A stretch of DNA of 64,000 bases, taken from the NCBI RefSeq assembly GCF_032854445.1, contig NC_088296.1, forward strand, positions 20,513,853 through 20,577,852, written 5' to 3'. Below are positions 20,850 to 34,559 of this stretch, piece after piece. The notes beneath the pieces are model-generated. The model saw only the letters and a list, made by a program, of their open reading frames with translations, was not told where the DNA came from and did no database searches. Source of the DNA: Liolophura sinensis. Taxonomy: Eukaryota; Mollusca; Polyplacophora; Chitonida; Chitonidae. Every line of letters starts with the position of its first letter. The stretch's first letter is position 1. Made by a program: the position numbers and the translations under genes.

Positions 20850-22080
20850 AAGTAGCAGGCTGCAGGCAGTTGTCTACTGCCATCCGAGTAGCAGGCTGCA
20901 GACAGCTGTCTACTGCCATCCTTGTAGCAGGCTACAGGCAGTTGTCTACTGCCATCCCCGTAGCAGGCTGCCGACAGCTGTCTACTGCCATCCCCGTAGC
21001 AGGCTGCAGGCAGTTGTCTACTGCCATCCTCGTAGCAGGCTGCAGGCAGTTGTCTACTGCCATCCCCGTAGCAGGCTGCCGACAGCTGTCTACTGCCATC
21101 CTCGTAGCAGGCTGCAGACAGCTGTCTACTGCCATCCCCGTAGCAGGCTGCAGACAGCTGTCTACTGCCATCCTCGTAGCAGGCTGCAGGCAGTTGTCTA
21201 CTGCCATCCCCGCAGCAGGCTGCCGACAGCTGTCAACTGCCATCCTCGTAGCAGGCTGCAGACAGCTGTCTACTGCCATCCCCGTAGCAGGCTGCAGGTA
21301 GCTGTCTACTGCCATCCCCGTAGCAGGCTGCAGACAGCTGTCTACTGCCATCCTCGTAGCAGGCTGCAGACAGCTGTCTACTGCCATCCCTGTAGCAGGC
21401 TGCAGACAGCTGTCTACTGCCATCCCCGTAGCAGGCTGCAGGCAGTTGTCTACTGCCATCCCCGTAGCAGGCTGCCGACAGCTGTCTACTGCCATCCCCG
21501 AAGCAGGCTGCAGATAGCTGTCTACTGCCATCCCCGTAGCAGGCTGCAGGTAGCTGTCTACTGCCATCCCCGTAGCAGGCTGCAGACAGCTGTCTACTGC
21601 CATCCCCGTAGCAGACTGCAGACAGCTGTCTACTGCCATCCCCGTAGCAGACTGCAGACAGCTGTCTACTGCCATCCTCGTAGCAGGCTGCAGGCAGTTG
21701 TCTACTGCCATCCCCGTAGCAGGCTGCCGACAGCTGTCTACTGCCATCCCCGTAGCAGACTGCAGACAGCTGTCTACTGCCATCCCCGTAGCAGACTGCA
21801 GACAGCTGTCTACTGCCATCCTCGTAGCAGGCTGCAGGCAGTTGTCTACTGCCATCCCCGCAGCAGGCTGCCAACAGCTGTCTACTGCCATCCCCGTAGC
21901 AGGCTGCAGGCAGTTGTCTACTGCCATCCCCGTAGCAGGCTGCCGACAGCTGTCTACTGCCATCCCCGAAGCAGGCTGCAAATAGCTGTCTACTGCCATC
22001 CCCGTAACAGGCTGCAGGTAGCTGTCTACTGCCATCCCCGTAGCAGGCTGCAGGTAGCTGTCTACTACCGTCCGTGTAGC
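20850..22080. repeat. 36-bp minisatellite (about 34 copies)
   Basis: Units contain gtagcaggctgcagacagct followed by gtctactgccatcccc. Sub-types alternate gacagctgtc with ggcagttgtc. Because 36 is divisible by 3 and stops are absent, both strands stay open (441-residue plus ORF, 367-residue minus ORF), but both are pure repeat with no domain and no bounding gene signals. Confidence 0.97.
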
Positions 22081-22269
22081 TGCCTATTATGAATAATCTT
22101 ACTATTCAAATCAATAGTAATTGTGGCATGACTACTTTCAATTCAGCCGCCTACTTTTGATCTCTGACCTCCTTCTCCAATACTAAGTCAAAACCCTACT
22201 TATAGAAAGAACGCGTGCACCAAAACTATATCGTTTGTTACACAATACTAGTATGTAACATTTTGTTGT

Positions 22270-22750
22270 GAAACCTAATGTTGGATCTAAATCTGGAGAG
22301 ACTTATGTTCTTTCGACCACAAAAGAGCATTTTTGGAGGCAAATAAATGTCATGAGACATTACCTCTGGTGCCAAACTTTAAATTTTCCCAGTAGCATAT
22401 CATCCTACCTTCCAAACACCTCTCAATGCACCTTTCTTAAATCAACAAAACTCCCAGAATCTAGAAAAATGAGCAACTTAGTCAAGGTCATTCAGGGTAC
22501 ATCACTTACAGTAATGTACATGTAACTACCATAATTCTTCAATCTTTTCAACCACCTTGGCAACCAATACTTTGAAAAATTTCTGAGAGCACTGTGGGGT
22601 GTAGAGAAATAAATCACACAGCTTAATGAACCTTGCATCTTTCATGACACAAACAAATCACTTTTCATAATAATTGTGCGCACAGCCATAAGTTCCACTG
22701 GAAAAAGTGATTTAATGTTTGAAAAGGTTAAAGACTTCCATGTACTACAT
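22270..22750. repeat. Family D dispersed repeat, long copy
   Basis: Second module (ggaggcaaataaatgtcatg ... cccagaatctagaaaaatga) followed by a first-module-like end (aattcttcaatcttttcaac ... gtttgaaaaggttaaagac). Confidence 0.7.
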
Positions 22751-22837
22751 TTCTATCATGTAAAATCCTGCCTTTTTCCTGGGTACATGTAGGTCCCTAT
22801 CTTCATGAACACGAACACAAGCACGTCAATCAATGAT

Positions 22838-23010
22838 TGATTGATTGATGTATTTATTTGATTGGTGTTTTACACTGTACTCAAGAATATTTCACTTATA
22901 CGACGGTGGCAAGTATTATGGTGAAAGGAAACCAGGCAGAGCTCGTGGAAAACACATGTCCATTCGCAAATTGCTGACAGACCTTCCCATTTACAGCGGA
23001 GGAAGCCAGA
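22838..23010 (-). mobile_element. Family A SINE, antisense
   Basis: Tail complement tgtatttatttgattgg; body through cagaccttcccatttacag; the B-box half is missing. Confidence 0.88.
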
Positions 23011-25504
<2,494 letters not shown>

Positions 25505-25511
25505 CACTTAC

Positions 25512-25660
25512 CATCTGAGTTTGGTCCAGTGATCTGTGAAACAGAAATCACGTCTGCTCGGTTTTGAAGGAGTATTTAACGCCAAGCATCACTGATCTAA
25601 AACAACGCCGCCGCCTTCTTGGTTGTGCTTTTCATCAAACGTCAACAGCATGATGGGTAC
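25512..25660 (-). other. Candidate non-coding first exon of SLC25A42
   Basis: On the minus strand the block ends CAGATG before a strong GTAAGTG donor (25511-25505) and is preceded by a GC-rich stretch around 25600-25625. It could be spliced to the acceptor at 15878 across about 9.6 kb. This is inference from signals only; no coding content is seen. Confidence 0.4.
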
Positions 25661-25919
25661 TGTCAAAATATTAACTTGATCAAAATGTGGTTATGAAAAA
25701 TGGATATCTGTCGTAAAACACAGTTAGACTGTATTTGTATCTGATTTTCCTTGGTGACATTCTTGACTGAATAAGTATTTTGAGATTCAATAGGCGCCTC
25801 ATTTGTCTCCAGTAAGTATATCTGTTATCTTTGATGCAGGTTAGGGTTTTCATGAATTCAGCGATAAAGGGAGATAATCGACATCAACTAGGGGAAGGGT
25901 GTGCCTGTCCAACAAGAAA

Positions 25920-25922
25920 ATG
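25920..25922 (+). CDS. CALML4: CALML4 exon 1 coding part (ATG only)
   Basis: The coding part of exon 1 is just the ATG, followed directly by a GTAAGAG donor. The 5' UTR lies upstream, roughly from 25800. A one-codon first coding exon also occurs in calmodulin genes, so the split is expected. Confidence 0.85.
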
Positions 25923-28900
25923 GTAAGAGATCATTTTCTCAGGTATTTCCTGACTTTTTGACAAAATCGATCGGAAATTATTCATATTTGTTTTCTATTG
26001 ATAACAAACAATTTATCAGTGTTTCATATTTCTAATTTTAGGCCAAGCATTTCAGCCAGAAAGACATTGATGGTAAGTAGCGAAATGATGGTGCGGAAGC
26101 ACATTCGGAAACCCAGGATAGGTCAATTTTGCAGATAAAAAGCCTGGTTTCCCACATGCATACCGACTGGAACTCAAATGAAAGATATTAAAATCGATCA
26201 AAATCATGATTACAGTGTATATTTATGTTTGAAGTTGGAGATACAGTGATCTGTTAATCATGGTCAAAAGATAAGGACAGTTAATAACCGAATTAAGTTA
26301 AGTGCTACAGGTACCACACACAGAAGCAAGCCGAGGTGCACTTCTTTATTTCAGTCGCACAAGGTCCAGGATCGACCCTGGCTTTGGACAGGGAATGTAA
26401 AGGTTGATCGACAACTAAATTACTCATTTCTGGCTGTCCTATTGGACTAGGAAGCTACTTAAGACCAACTGTACTTGATAACTAAATTGATCTCCCAGCA
26501 GAATAGTTGGAAAATTGATGAAAACAGTGGAACAACTTTTATTTTTCATTATAAGTATTTCAACTGATTTTTTTTAAAAAATCACCTTTTGTGCCAATTT
26601 GTGTGGGGGAAAAAAAAAACTCCTGAATTAATGAGTTCTGATGCATAATTACAGGTACATGTAGGTGCGTAGAAAGGAACAAATTCTAATCAAAATAATT
26701 GTTCACATACTTGTCCTATAGGTACATTGCAAATTAGCTTAACACAAGCATGATTTCTGAAGAAGATTGCATGTTACTATTATTAACTGTAGGCATGTGT
26801 GCAATTGATCAAGTGTATATATATGGGTGGTGGAAACTCCGCTGACCCCTTAGGAAAGCATTGAACCTACTAGTTATAGTAGGTGTTTGGGGTGGTGTGT
26901 GGTTGGGTAATACGCCCCAGGTGCGGGCAGTAAAGGAAAACTAGTAATCTAGTGCGAAATCCTACAGTGTAGGTCCGAAGAAATGTAAGTTTCAGCACCA
27001 AAAGTGATGTTCTATATCCATTTTTTGTCTCTTGAAATGAACATGTTTGAGTGAAGTTTTAGGTAATACAGTATGTTACATAGTGAAGATACTGTCTGTT
27101 TTTTTTATTTCAGAGTTCAAGGAGTGTTTTCATTTTAACGTGAAGTCTGGGAAGATAAAATCGGAGGATGAGCTGTCACAGATTATGTTGTCTCTTGGTT
27201 ATAGTCCCACTGGCGAGGAGGTACATAAATACTTCACCAAAAGTGTGTCAGGTGGGTAGTGGAGGCTGAAAGGGAGGAGGGGTGTATTACCTGTGTGGGA
27301 GTGGGGGGGGGGGGGCGATTGGGTAGGGGGGAAAGTGTTGGTTGCTGGCGGAGAACTAGTGTTGGTGACACTAATGTAATGTCTTTGAAAGCGTTGCTAT
27401 ACACAAATTACTTTGATGTTTATATTTCCATTGTTTTAAAATATACTGACTGCTGTCATAAAAGGTGGAAAAAATCTAGAGTTCAGTTCAACAGTATTCA
27501 GCAAGAAGCAAATAAATAAAAGAGATAAGTAAATTAAACTCAACAATTGTGTTTTGCCATCTGCCTTAGTTACGATATATTTCTTTTTATACATTAACTC
27601 TGCAGGTTGGATGTTAAAATCTGTGCGTCACAAGTGGGGGAAAGTTCCTCAGTTACTTACCAAAGGCCAGTGGTTTTATACTCCTATCCACCCATGGCAC
27701 TAACTGGTGCTGCGGTGTCATCCACTCCATGGCCACAGCCATCATGTATAAGCGAACAATTCTTGAGCACCAAGAAAAAGTTTAACACTCAGGGAAAAAA
27801 TAACATTGACTGTGAAAGCATCAGTGTTAATAATCTCATTCCTGTGACCATTATGCTGGCCGATGTCGTATAAGTGAAATATTCTTGAGTACGGCGTAAA
27901 ACATCAATCAAATAAATAAATAAATAATATTCTTTGCTGGCAGACCTTCCCACGTACGGCCGGAGAGAAAGCCAGCATGAGCTGGTCTTGAACTCACACC
28001 GACCGCATTGGTGAGAGGCTTCTGGGTCACTACGCTGCGCTAGCGCGCTAACCAACTGAGCCACGGAGGCCCCAAAATAATATTCTTAAGTTCGGTATGA
28101 AGCGCCATTCACTAGATTAATGAATTTATTTCACAGGAGAGGGTGTCATAGAGTTTGCGACTTTTCTTGATATCATGTATGAACACTCGCAGACGGAAAA
28201 TTGTAGCGATGAAATTCTGAAGGCGTTCCTGGCTCATGACGTAAAGCGGAAAGGCACCGTGTCCACAAAGGAACTGAGAAACATCCTGACCGGGTTCGGG
28301 GATAAACTAACGACGAAGGAAGGTCAGTGTTTGATATTAAGTATCCTGGCTTTTGTAGCCTTCTGAAAAACTGTTTTATGAGGCTGTTTTGCGAAAGGTG
28401 CTCCATTAGATCATTCCTATATTAAATGTTCCTATTTGGCTTTTATTACCCCTAACGTAATGACCCAGGAGCCTATCACCAGTGTGGTCACTGTGAGTTC
28501 AAGTCCATCTCATGCTGGCTTCCTCTCCTGCTGTAATTGGGAAGGCTTGCAGCAACGTACGGATGGTTGTGGGTTTCCGCCAGAAAAACACCAATAAAAT
28601 AAATAAAAATAAATCATTATCCCTAAACCTGGGTCCTATTTCACAAAACAATTTCTGACTTTAAGTCTGTAAGTCAAAATTTGAAATGCGTACTTAAAGC
28701 TTATTTTTGTTCTTTGGAACTTGAATTTTTGTCCCCCTCATCCGAATTATTTAAAGACGAACATGTCTAAATTTCAACTTCCAGTATCAAAAACTAAGCA
28801 TCGTAAAGAGTTTTTAAATTTGGACTTAAGTCAAAAACAGCTTTGTGCGTGCAGACTGTTTAAAGTACTAAGCTTTAAACCTGAATCAAATAAATAAATT

Positions 28901-29469
28901 AATCATTGTAAGACCATTATTAAAAATATATTTGTTGTGGGTGACCCCACCAACCTTCCAAAAAGAATGCCCCATTCAAAAGTTTTCATTGTGATTTGGA
29001 TGGAGTTTGCTTTTTTTTTTTTCACTCAGTGTTAATGTTTTAAAATTCTTATCTTTTTTATCAACCAGAACAAAATTATAAATTCCCCCCCTCCCTTCCT
29101 ACCCTATATTTTTCTGAAAGGGTCATGTTGCCCGAAACCCCCTTCCCCCTTCAGATAATTTTTTAATGACGGTGTAAACCTGACCACAGCGGCATTGTTG
29201 CTTTTCAGAATCTTTAATCCCCCATCAGAAAAAGAAACTTAAAAGTGTTTCATGTAGTTATAAACCTGTAGTATTTGGGAAGTATTTTGCTTTGTCTTTT
29301 TCTTTTTTATCATCTTTTCTTATCAAATAATTTTTGACACACAACTTGTGTTATTGTATGATTTGTTTCAGTGGACACTATGTTAAGAGAGGCGAATGTA
29401 CCCCAGTCCGGGGAGCTGAACTACACTGAATTCCTGAGGATGATGTTCACTCCCGTCCCAGACTACTGA
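25920..29469 (+). CDS. CALML4: Calmodulin-like protein 4 (CALML4) homologue, 5 exons
   Basis: Small EF-hand protein of 151 residues (vertebrate CALML4 is about 153). In vertebrates it is a light chain of unconventional myosins (MYO7B) in the intermicrovillar adhesion complex. Coding exons: 25920-25922, 26042-26072, 27114-27251, 28137-28322, 29372-29469. All junctions are phase compatible, GT-AG, 456 nt in total. The N-terminus MAKHFSQKDID, the block EFKECF, the linker SLGYSPTGEEVHKYF and the end FTPVPDY follow the CALML4 pattern. The EF-hand loops are degenerate: loop 1 (about residues 20-27) is short and lacks acidic ligands, loop 3 (DVKRKGTVSTKE) keeps only the first and last ligand, and loop 4 starts with N. 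Calcium binding is therefore probably weak or absent, consistent with a light-chain role. The start codon exon contributes only ATG. Confidence 0.92.
26042..26072 (+). CDS. CALML4: CALML4 exon 2
   Basis: Codes AKHFSQKDID (residues 2-11) in 31 nt, between a ctaattttag acceptor and a GTAAGT donor, phase 0 to phase 1. Too short for ORF detection; found by splice phase and similarity to the CALML4 N-terminus. Confidence 0.88.
26073..27113 (+). other. CALML4 intron 2
   Basis: Contains the LINE-associated copy at 26645-26877; otherwise unique. Confidence 0.6.
26645..26877 (-). mobile_element. Second copy of the LINE-associated segment, in CALML4 intron 2
   Basis: Nearly identical over about 230 bases to 20236-20468, same orientation, starting ataattacaggtacatgtag. 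It lacks the SYNGPKLWNSL part, so the two copies end at different places. Confidence 0.85.
27114..27251 (+). CDS. CALML4: CALML4 exon 3, first EF-hand pair
   Basis: Codes residues 12-57 (EFKECFHFNVKSGKIK, then SEDELSQIMLSLGYSPTGEE). The acceptor follows a T-rich tract; the donor is GTGGGT. Relative to vertebrate CALML4 the first loop is two residues shorter. Confidence 0.92.
27843..27929 (+). mobile_element. Family A SINE 3' fragment in CALML4 intron 3
   Basis: From accattatgctggccgatg to the aaat tail. It is followed within a few bases by an antisense 5' fragment. Confidence 0.88.
27935..28073 (-). mobile_element. Family A SINE 5' fragment with intact tRNA head, antisense
   Basis: Ends with the complement of ggggcctccgtggctcagtt (A box) and contains the B-box complement. 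Together with 27843-27929 it makes up most of one SINE with its two halves in opposite orientation. Confidence 0.9.
28137..28322 (+). CDS. CALML4: CALML4 exon 4, central EF-hands
   Basis: Codes residues 58-119 (GEGVIEFATFLDIMYEH, then KAFLAHDVKRKGTVSTKEL and TGFGDKLTTKE). Acceptor ttcacag, donor GTCAGT, 186 nt, phase 1 to 1. A family A SINE pair ends about 63 bases upstream of the acceptor. Confidence 0.93.
28450..28614 (+). mobile_element. Family A SINE with deletion, CALML4 intron 4
   Basis: Runs from taacgtaatgacccaggag through the B box gttcaagtcc; the region between gtgggtttccgcc and aaaacaccaata is deleted. Confidence 0.88.
28615..29371 (+). other. CALML4 intron 4, distal part
   Basis: AT-rich with C runs near 29085-29155; nothing else recognised. 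Confidence 0.55.
29372..29469 (+). CDS. CALML4: CALML4 exon 5 and stop
   Basis: Codes residues 120-151 (VDTMLREANVPQSGELNY, then TEFLRMMFTPVPDY) and TGA at 29467-29469. Acceptor tttgtttcag. The fourth loop begins N and ends E but lacks the usual acidic positions 3 and 5. Confidence 0.93.
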
Positions 29470-31803
29470 GTCCCCTGGGTGGGGAGTAGTGTTCACCATT
29501 TTATCATAAAGCATTTTTTGATGCCTGAAGGACAGTCAAGCAGGCATAGCTCTCTAGAGAAGAAGGTAGAAACGATAGTGTTACCTCGGATTACTTCTGG
29601 ATTTTGCCAAATAACAGATCGTGGAAGTTCTGAAAAAGATGCTTTTGTTTCAGTATACCAGTAAAGTCAATTTTGCTTGTCTCATTTGCATTACATTTTA
29701 AAAAGGATGTTAGCTTTTGAGAACAATTTTAAACTTTTACAGGTGGAACAATTTCTCATTGAGTTCAGGTCTTCTCAGCTATGGTTAACTTCAGGGCATT
29801 GCAGCAAACTTGTTGATTATGACATCAGTTATTTTGTTTACCCTTGTATGGGAACTGTGATAGGATAATTAGGAGTGTTTGCAGACGCTTCATTTATACA
29901 AGGAACATTTAACATCGGCTTTTTGAATCACCATATTAACCATGTGTGTTTTATAAGTGTCCTGTAATTTTAGAAAATGAAATACTAGATTCCCTCGGAA
30001 TTGCAGTACCTATGTAACGGTTTAATATGGCTGAAATGTTATCGCGATACCTTGGGTACAGAAGGCTTAACAGTTACTGAAATGTTCCAGAAAAGTGATA
30101 CATTTAAAAAATCCCTTTTTTACCTTCATTTTTAGAGAGCTATATTTGTTTAACCTCGCATACATTCCATGGTTCTCAAATACCAGGTCATTCAGAGAAC
30201 ATGACATGAATTCCTGTGTACATGGAATTCCTATGTAAGTCATCATGCTTTGAATGATAACTGCTAAACAACTGTCCACGTTTTTTTTATTGTCATGTGC
30301 ATTAAAAATTCCCTTAACCTCTCTGTAAACCTTTCTAACAATATACAGCTGTATGCTAACAATTTGCAACATGTAAGGGACAAATTATTCGGCTAAGCAT
30401 ATGTGCTTCTGCAGAGTGTCCAGTTCTCAAGGCCAACCGTTTGCATAAAACTTTGTACCTGTAACAAAATGCATTTTTGTAGCTTTTTTTTTTTTGTAAG
30501 TCACATGATCTTTAATATAGTGTTTTGATCAATGTATTGTGATCTCAGAAGATAGATTTGTAAAGGGGCCTTGGCATCACATTTGGTTCTAAAGGAACTT
30601 GGCAGTTTTTCATGTTTTTAGGTAAAACTTTGTAATTAGGTGGCTTATACAGAGGAAGACACATTAACTAAGGCTAGCTTAAGTTGTGGCTAGTGTCAGA
30701 AATTTCGGTAAATGATCTAAAATTTCGCACAGAAATTGCATTTTTAGCTGCAAATAAATGTTATAAAAAATTACTTGTGGTGCTGAAACTTGCTTTTTTA
30801 AAATAGGATATTATTCTACCATCCAAACTAACCTGATAGCACCTTTCTATGATCATTGGAACTCCGACAATGAGGCAAAATGTGCAACGTAGTTATGGGC
30901 GAAATTTGAGGGCCTTTGTTGAATATAAAATCTTAAATCAAGTACCCGTTATAAGTTCATACTGATTTCGTGGTTAATCAGTTTGTTTTCTCATTTTACA
31001 TAAGACTTTCAGGCTGGGAAACTGGTGGCTGAAAACATCATGAAGGTGTTAGATATGTAGATAGATATATGTGTGTATATTTGTTCATTTGAACTCACTT
31101 TGTCAGTTTACACACTTTGTCCACAGGTTTGATCAATATTTACATAAATTAAGGTATTAATATTTAGGGAATGGGTACATTTATTTTAAATTTTATAAAT
31201 TGTATGCGAATTGTATTTATTGTAGCTATAATCCCTGTATCAAAGTAATCTTGTGAAACAATTCATATTTGTCTTACCAATTTATGGTGACCAAAATGTT
31301 ACCACTAACATTTAACTTGCTTTAAAATTTATCTTTGTGCAACTACTTGAACAGCCACATTTATGGTTGATACATTTAGGATGATTTTATAAATTAAACC
31401 ACATAAAATATTTGCCAAAGTGACCTTAAAAAAATTGAAATTGTCTCAGTTTGTTGACCCTAAACTATTTTGGTCATCAAATTCTGGTCTCACCAAGAAG
31501 TTGATCTCCCTCTTTAATTAAGGTGTGTGTGTGTTTTTTTTAGGATTCATGTATGACAAGTTCAAATCCAGGCTCAGGGATAATTTTTTATATTATCCCA
31601 GTTCATTGGTTATAAAAGATTAAAATGAGTAGGGAGAACAAAAATGTCATAGTGTACTTTTTGGGATAATAAATATGCGAGAGGCATTCATATTTTTGTA
31701 TCCAGAAAAAGACGGAAAAAATTCTTTTTATTCACCATTGAAATTATTTGAGTTTTTCTGTGTTATATTTTGGATACTGGAAACTGTCATTTCTTTCTCC
31801 TGG

Positions 31804-31805
<2 letters not shown>
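29470..31805 (+). other. CALML4 3' flank, probable 3' UTR and AT-rich intergenic DNA
   Basis: No gene recognised after the CALML4 stop. Short ORFs at 29479, 29677 and 30067 show no known domain. The 3' UTR must end somewhere here; one aataaa hexamer near 31666 is a candidate but distant. A family D repeat occupies about 30700-30920. Confidence 0.45.
30700..30920. repeat. Family D dispersed repeat, second module
   Basis: gctgcaaataaatgttataa ... attattctaccatccaaac ... gaggcaaaatgtgcaacgt. Confidence 0.7.

Positions 31806-31858
<53 letters not shown>
31805..31858. repeat. TA microsatellite
   Basis: About 26 ta repeats. Confidence 0.97.
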
Positions 31859-31859
<1 letters not shown>

Positions 31860-31907
31860 CACCTAAAGTTAAATTAAAGTTAAATTAATCCAACTTCAGA
31901 AGAAGAA

Positions 31908-32132
31908 ATCATGAGTGGCAGTGTAAGGTAAATGAATCAAAGCAAAATGTGTGACATGAGTGGCACTGTAAGGTGAATGAATCAAAGCAAAATGTGTGAC
32001 ATGAGTGGCACTGTAAGGTGAATGAATCAAAGCAAAATGTGTGACATGAGTGGCACTGTAAGGTGAATGAATCAAAGCAAAATGTGTGACATGAGTGGCA
32101 CTGTAAGGTGAATGAATCAAAGCAAAATGTGT
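31908..32132. repeat. 45-bp minisatellite (5 copies)
   Basis: Five nearly identical units starting catgagtggcactgtaagg and containing gaatcaaagcaaaatgtgtg. The minus-strand ORF with a 15-residue repeat is an artefact of the period. Confidence 0.95.
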
Positions 32133-33291
32133 AACTTGAAAAATACTAAACTTTATTACAATATATTTAATCAGACCATGAAATTTGGGTGGTGGACGTA
32201 GCCAAAAAATCTGTTACGGGGTTTTATGCCTTGAATAACCGATCGTTCGGTTTCACCACAAAGCGAAAACAGACCAATCGTTCCCGCCAATTGGTTACGT
32301 GAACATTTGGCTAATAAAGTCATCCACAGAACCTCCTAGCACATTTTTTCCCTTTAATTTACAGTAACTTCGGCGAAGCGTTTTGATTTGCGTATGACTG
32401 GTTGCATTACAGTATTTCGCCATCAGCGGAATCCTCGGATAGCGCATGGCTACGTGGGAAGGTGGAGGGGGGGGGGCAGCAACAGCGGTGATCAACTTAG
32501 ATCAGGGTTGATTGTGGAGGCCTCTATAAAACATATTTGTCATACACGCTGAACGTCACACGGCTTTCAATGCCAGACCAGTATTTGTTATACTTCTGAA
32601 TATTTTTATTTTCTTTTCATGATTAATAATTACTTTAACAGGTAACTTACAGAGTGTGTAATATCCAACTGGCTTATCACCATCCCTGTCTAATAAAATG
32701 GTTTCGTCCACAGGGCAAACTCATATAATCATTGACACGGGGGAATGTCAACGATGACCAGTTCATGGAAAGTTGTTGAATAGGGAAAGTTTAAATTCTG
32801 TTCAAACTGATTGTCACCTTTCTCCGCCTACCTCCAGCTCACCAAGAGCACGATACATAACTGACGAATGCAACCAGCTAGCTCGTGTTGTGTACATAAC
32901 GAATTAAGGAGACGTAGTGCGCATGCACACGGGGGGAAAATGTGACTGAAAGTCGAATAGTAATTTCTAAGCCAAATGTTATCATATTTTGTTTTAACTC
33001 GGAAGCCTTCTCAGGAGTTACCTATACACCGCCACGAAATGAATCGATGGTTTGTAGACAAGACTTGACGGCACAAATGAGAGGAGACAGCGCAGATGCA
33101 TTGGCCCGATTAATAAATAGAACGAAATTTAGTCTGAGCGGAAAGCTGTTGACTACATTTAGTGCATAATGGCATTGAGTTCAAAAGTTCAATAAAACAC
33201 TTTGCAGCACCACGGCACTAAATGCGAACTTCTGTTTTGTGGTAGCTGTCACTGAGGAAGACCGACAACCTTGTGTGGGTAACCAGTTAAG
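32133..33291. other. No gene recognised
   Basis: The plus ORF 32942-33169 (75 residues) has no recognisable domain. Confidence 0.45.
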
Positions 33292-33510
33292 TGAGTGAGT
33301 GCGTGCTTGGGGTTTAACGTCGTACTCAACAATTTTTCAATCATATGACGAAGGAATCCTTAGGGTGCATGTACGTGCAATGTGCCTCCTTGTTGCAGAG
33401 CGGATTTCAACCGCTCTTTTCATTTAGTGCTGCTTCACTGAGACGACTTACCGAAGGCAAGTAATCTGCCCCGCCCGAGCCATTATACTGATAAGGAAAC
33501 TGACAATACT
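33292..33510 (-). mobile_element. Family C SINE
   Basis: Plus strand gtgagtgagtgcgtgcttgg is the complement of the 3' end; the rest (tgtgcctccttgttgcagag, gtgctgcttcactgagacga) matches 46840-46985 in reverse. Confidence 0.83.
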
Positions 33511-33710
33511 TACTTACTTTCACCCACTTACTGGTCAAAAGAGATAACCCACCCTTCACACCCCATCACTGACTACAATAACAGGGTGTCCACTTGTAAC
33601 AGATAGTCCCACATAACCCCCCTGATCCAGACTCAAGTGTAAAAAAAAAATAAGAATAAAGACGCTATCAGATTGAGATGGTCCATTAATAGGTGAAATG
33701 CGGAAATATA

Positions 33711-33918
33711 CCTCACCAATGCGGTCGCTGTGAGTTCAAGTTCAGCTCATTCTGGTCGTCCCTGGGAAGGTTTTTCCAGCAACCTGCGGATGGTCGTGGG
33801 TTTCCCAAGGGCTCTGCCCGGTTTCCTTTGACCATGATGCTGGCCGCCGTCGTGTAAGTGAAATATTCTTGAATACGGCGTAAAACACCAATCAAATAAA
33901 TAAATAAATAAATAAGTA
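33711..33918 (+). mobile_element. Family A SINE
   Basis: Starts in the B-box region (caccaatgcggtcgctgtg); the tail has four aaat units. Confidence 0.9.
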
Positions 33919-34559
33919 AATGTAAACCTGTCTTAGAGCTACCACAAAGGAAGAAGAGACCTTTACTTACTACATGCATTCGCCATCCATGGACATAGAC
34001 CTGCGTAAAATCTATATAATCTGTTTAATCCACTCTTTTTTTCACCTGAGATAACCTTCAGACAGCTTACTCTGTCTCTGTATATATACAATTACCGGCC
34101 ACAAAAGAAGATAGGCAGACGATTCTCTACCATAAATGTTTTTTTTTTCATATAAGGGGAGGTAAATATTGAAGAAATGCCAAGTTTTCAATACGTGGAA
34201 ATTGTCTCCCCTTCTACTCACAAGTAGGCAACTGGTTGGGGGATACCTCGTTCGACCTAATTTTGAGGCGATATACAAGATCCCCTTTTTTGTGTTTTGA
34301 TATCCTTTTTATAAGCAGAGTTTCTGATAGTAATACTGGGTTAATCGCAAACAGCATTTTAAACTCAATAAAGAAAGACATGTAAAGAAATGTACTTTAG
34401 TCATGTTTTTTGCTTAGTGTTTTAAACTGCACTTGTCCAACAGTGGCCACGATTATGGTTAGAGGAAACCAGGCATCCCCAAAATGAGAGTTGTACTGAT
34501 TATTTTGGGGTTTACATTAAATTAAGGCATTGTATATAACCCACAACTGTATCAGTGGC
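33919..34559. other. No gene recognised
   Basis: A very degenerate SINE-like patch near 34408-34478 (agtggccacgattatggtta); otherwise unique. Confidence 0.4.

Larger units (their letters stand above)
25505..25922. promoter_or_regulatory. Probable bidirectional promoter region
   Basis: About 400 bases separate the candidate minus-strand first exon of SLC25A42 from the CALML4 start codon. The strip includes a GCCGCCGCC patch near 25606-25614, unlike the AT-rich surroundings. No TATA box is evident. The head-to-head layout is seen; promoter function is inferred. Confidence 0.45.

Noticed and set aside
20850-22080. CRISPR-like repeat array
   Set aside because: Units are head to tail with no spacers, and the genome is eukaryotic.
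20767-22092. 441-residue plus ORF and 367-residue minus ORF
   Set aside because: Both are produced by a 36-bp tandem repeat without stops; no domain, no bounding exons.
32942-33169. 75-residue plus ORF as a gene
   Set aside because: No recognisable domain, no splice or promoter context, length expected by chance.
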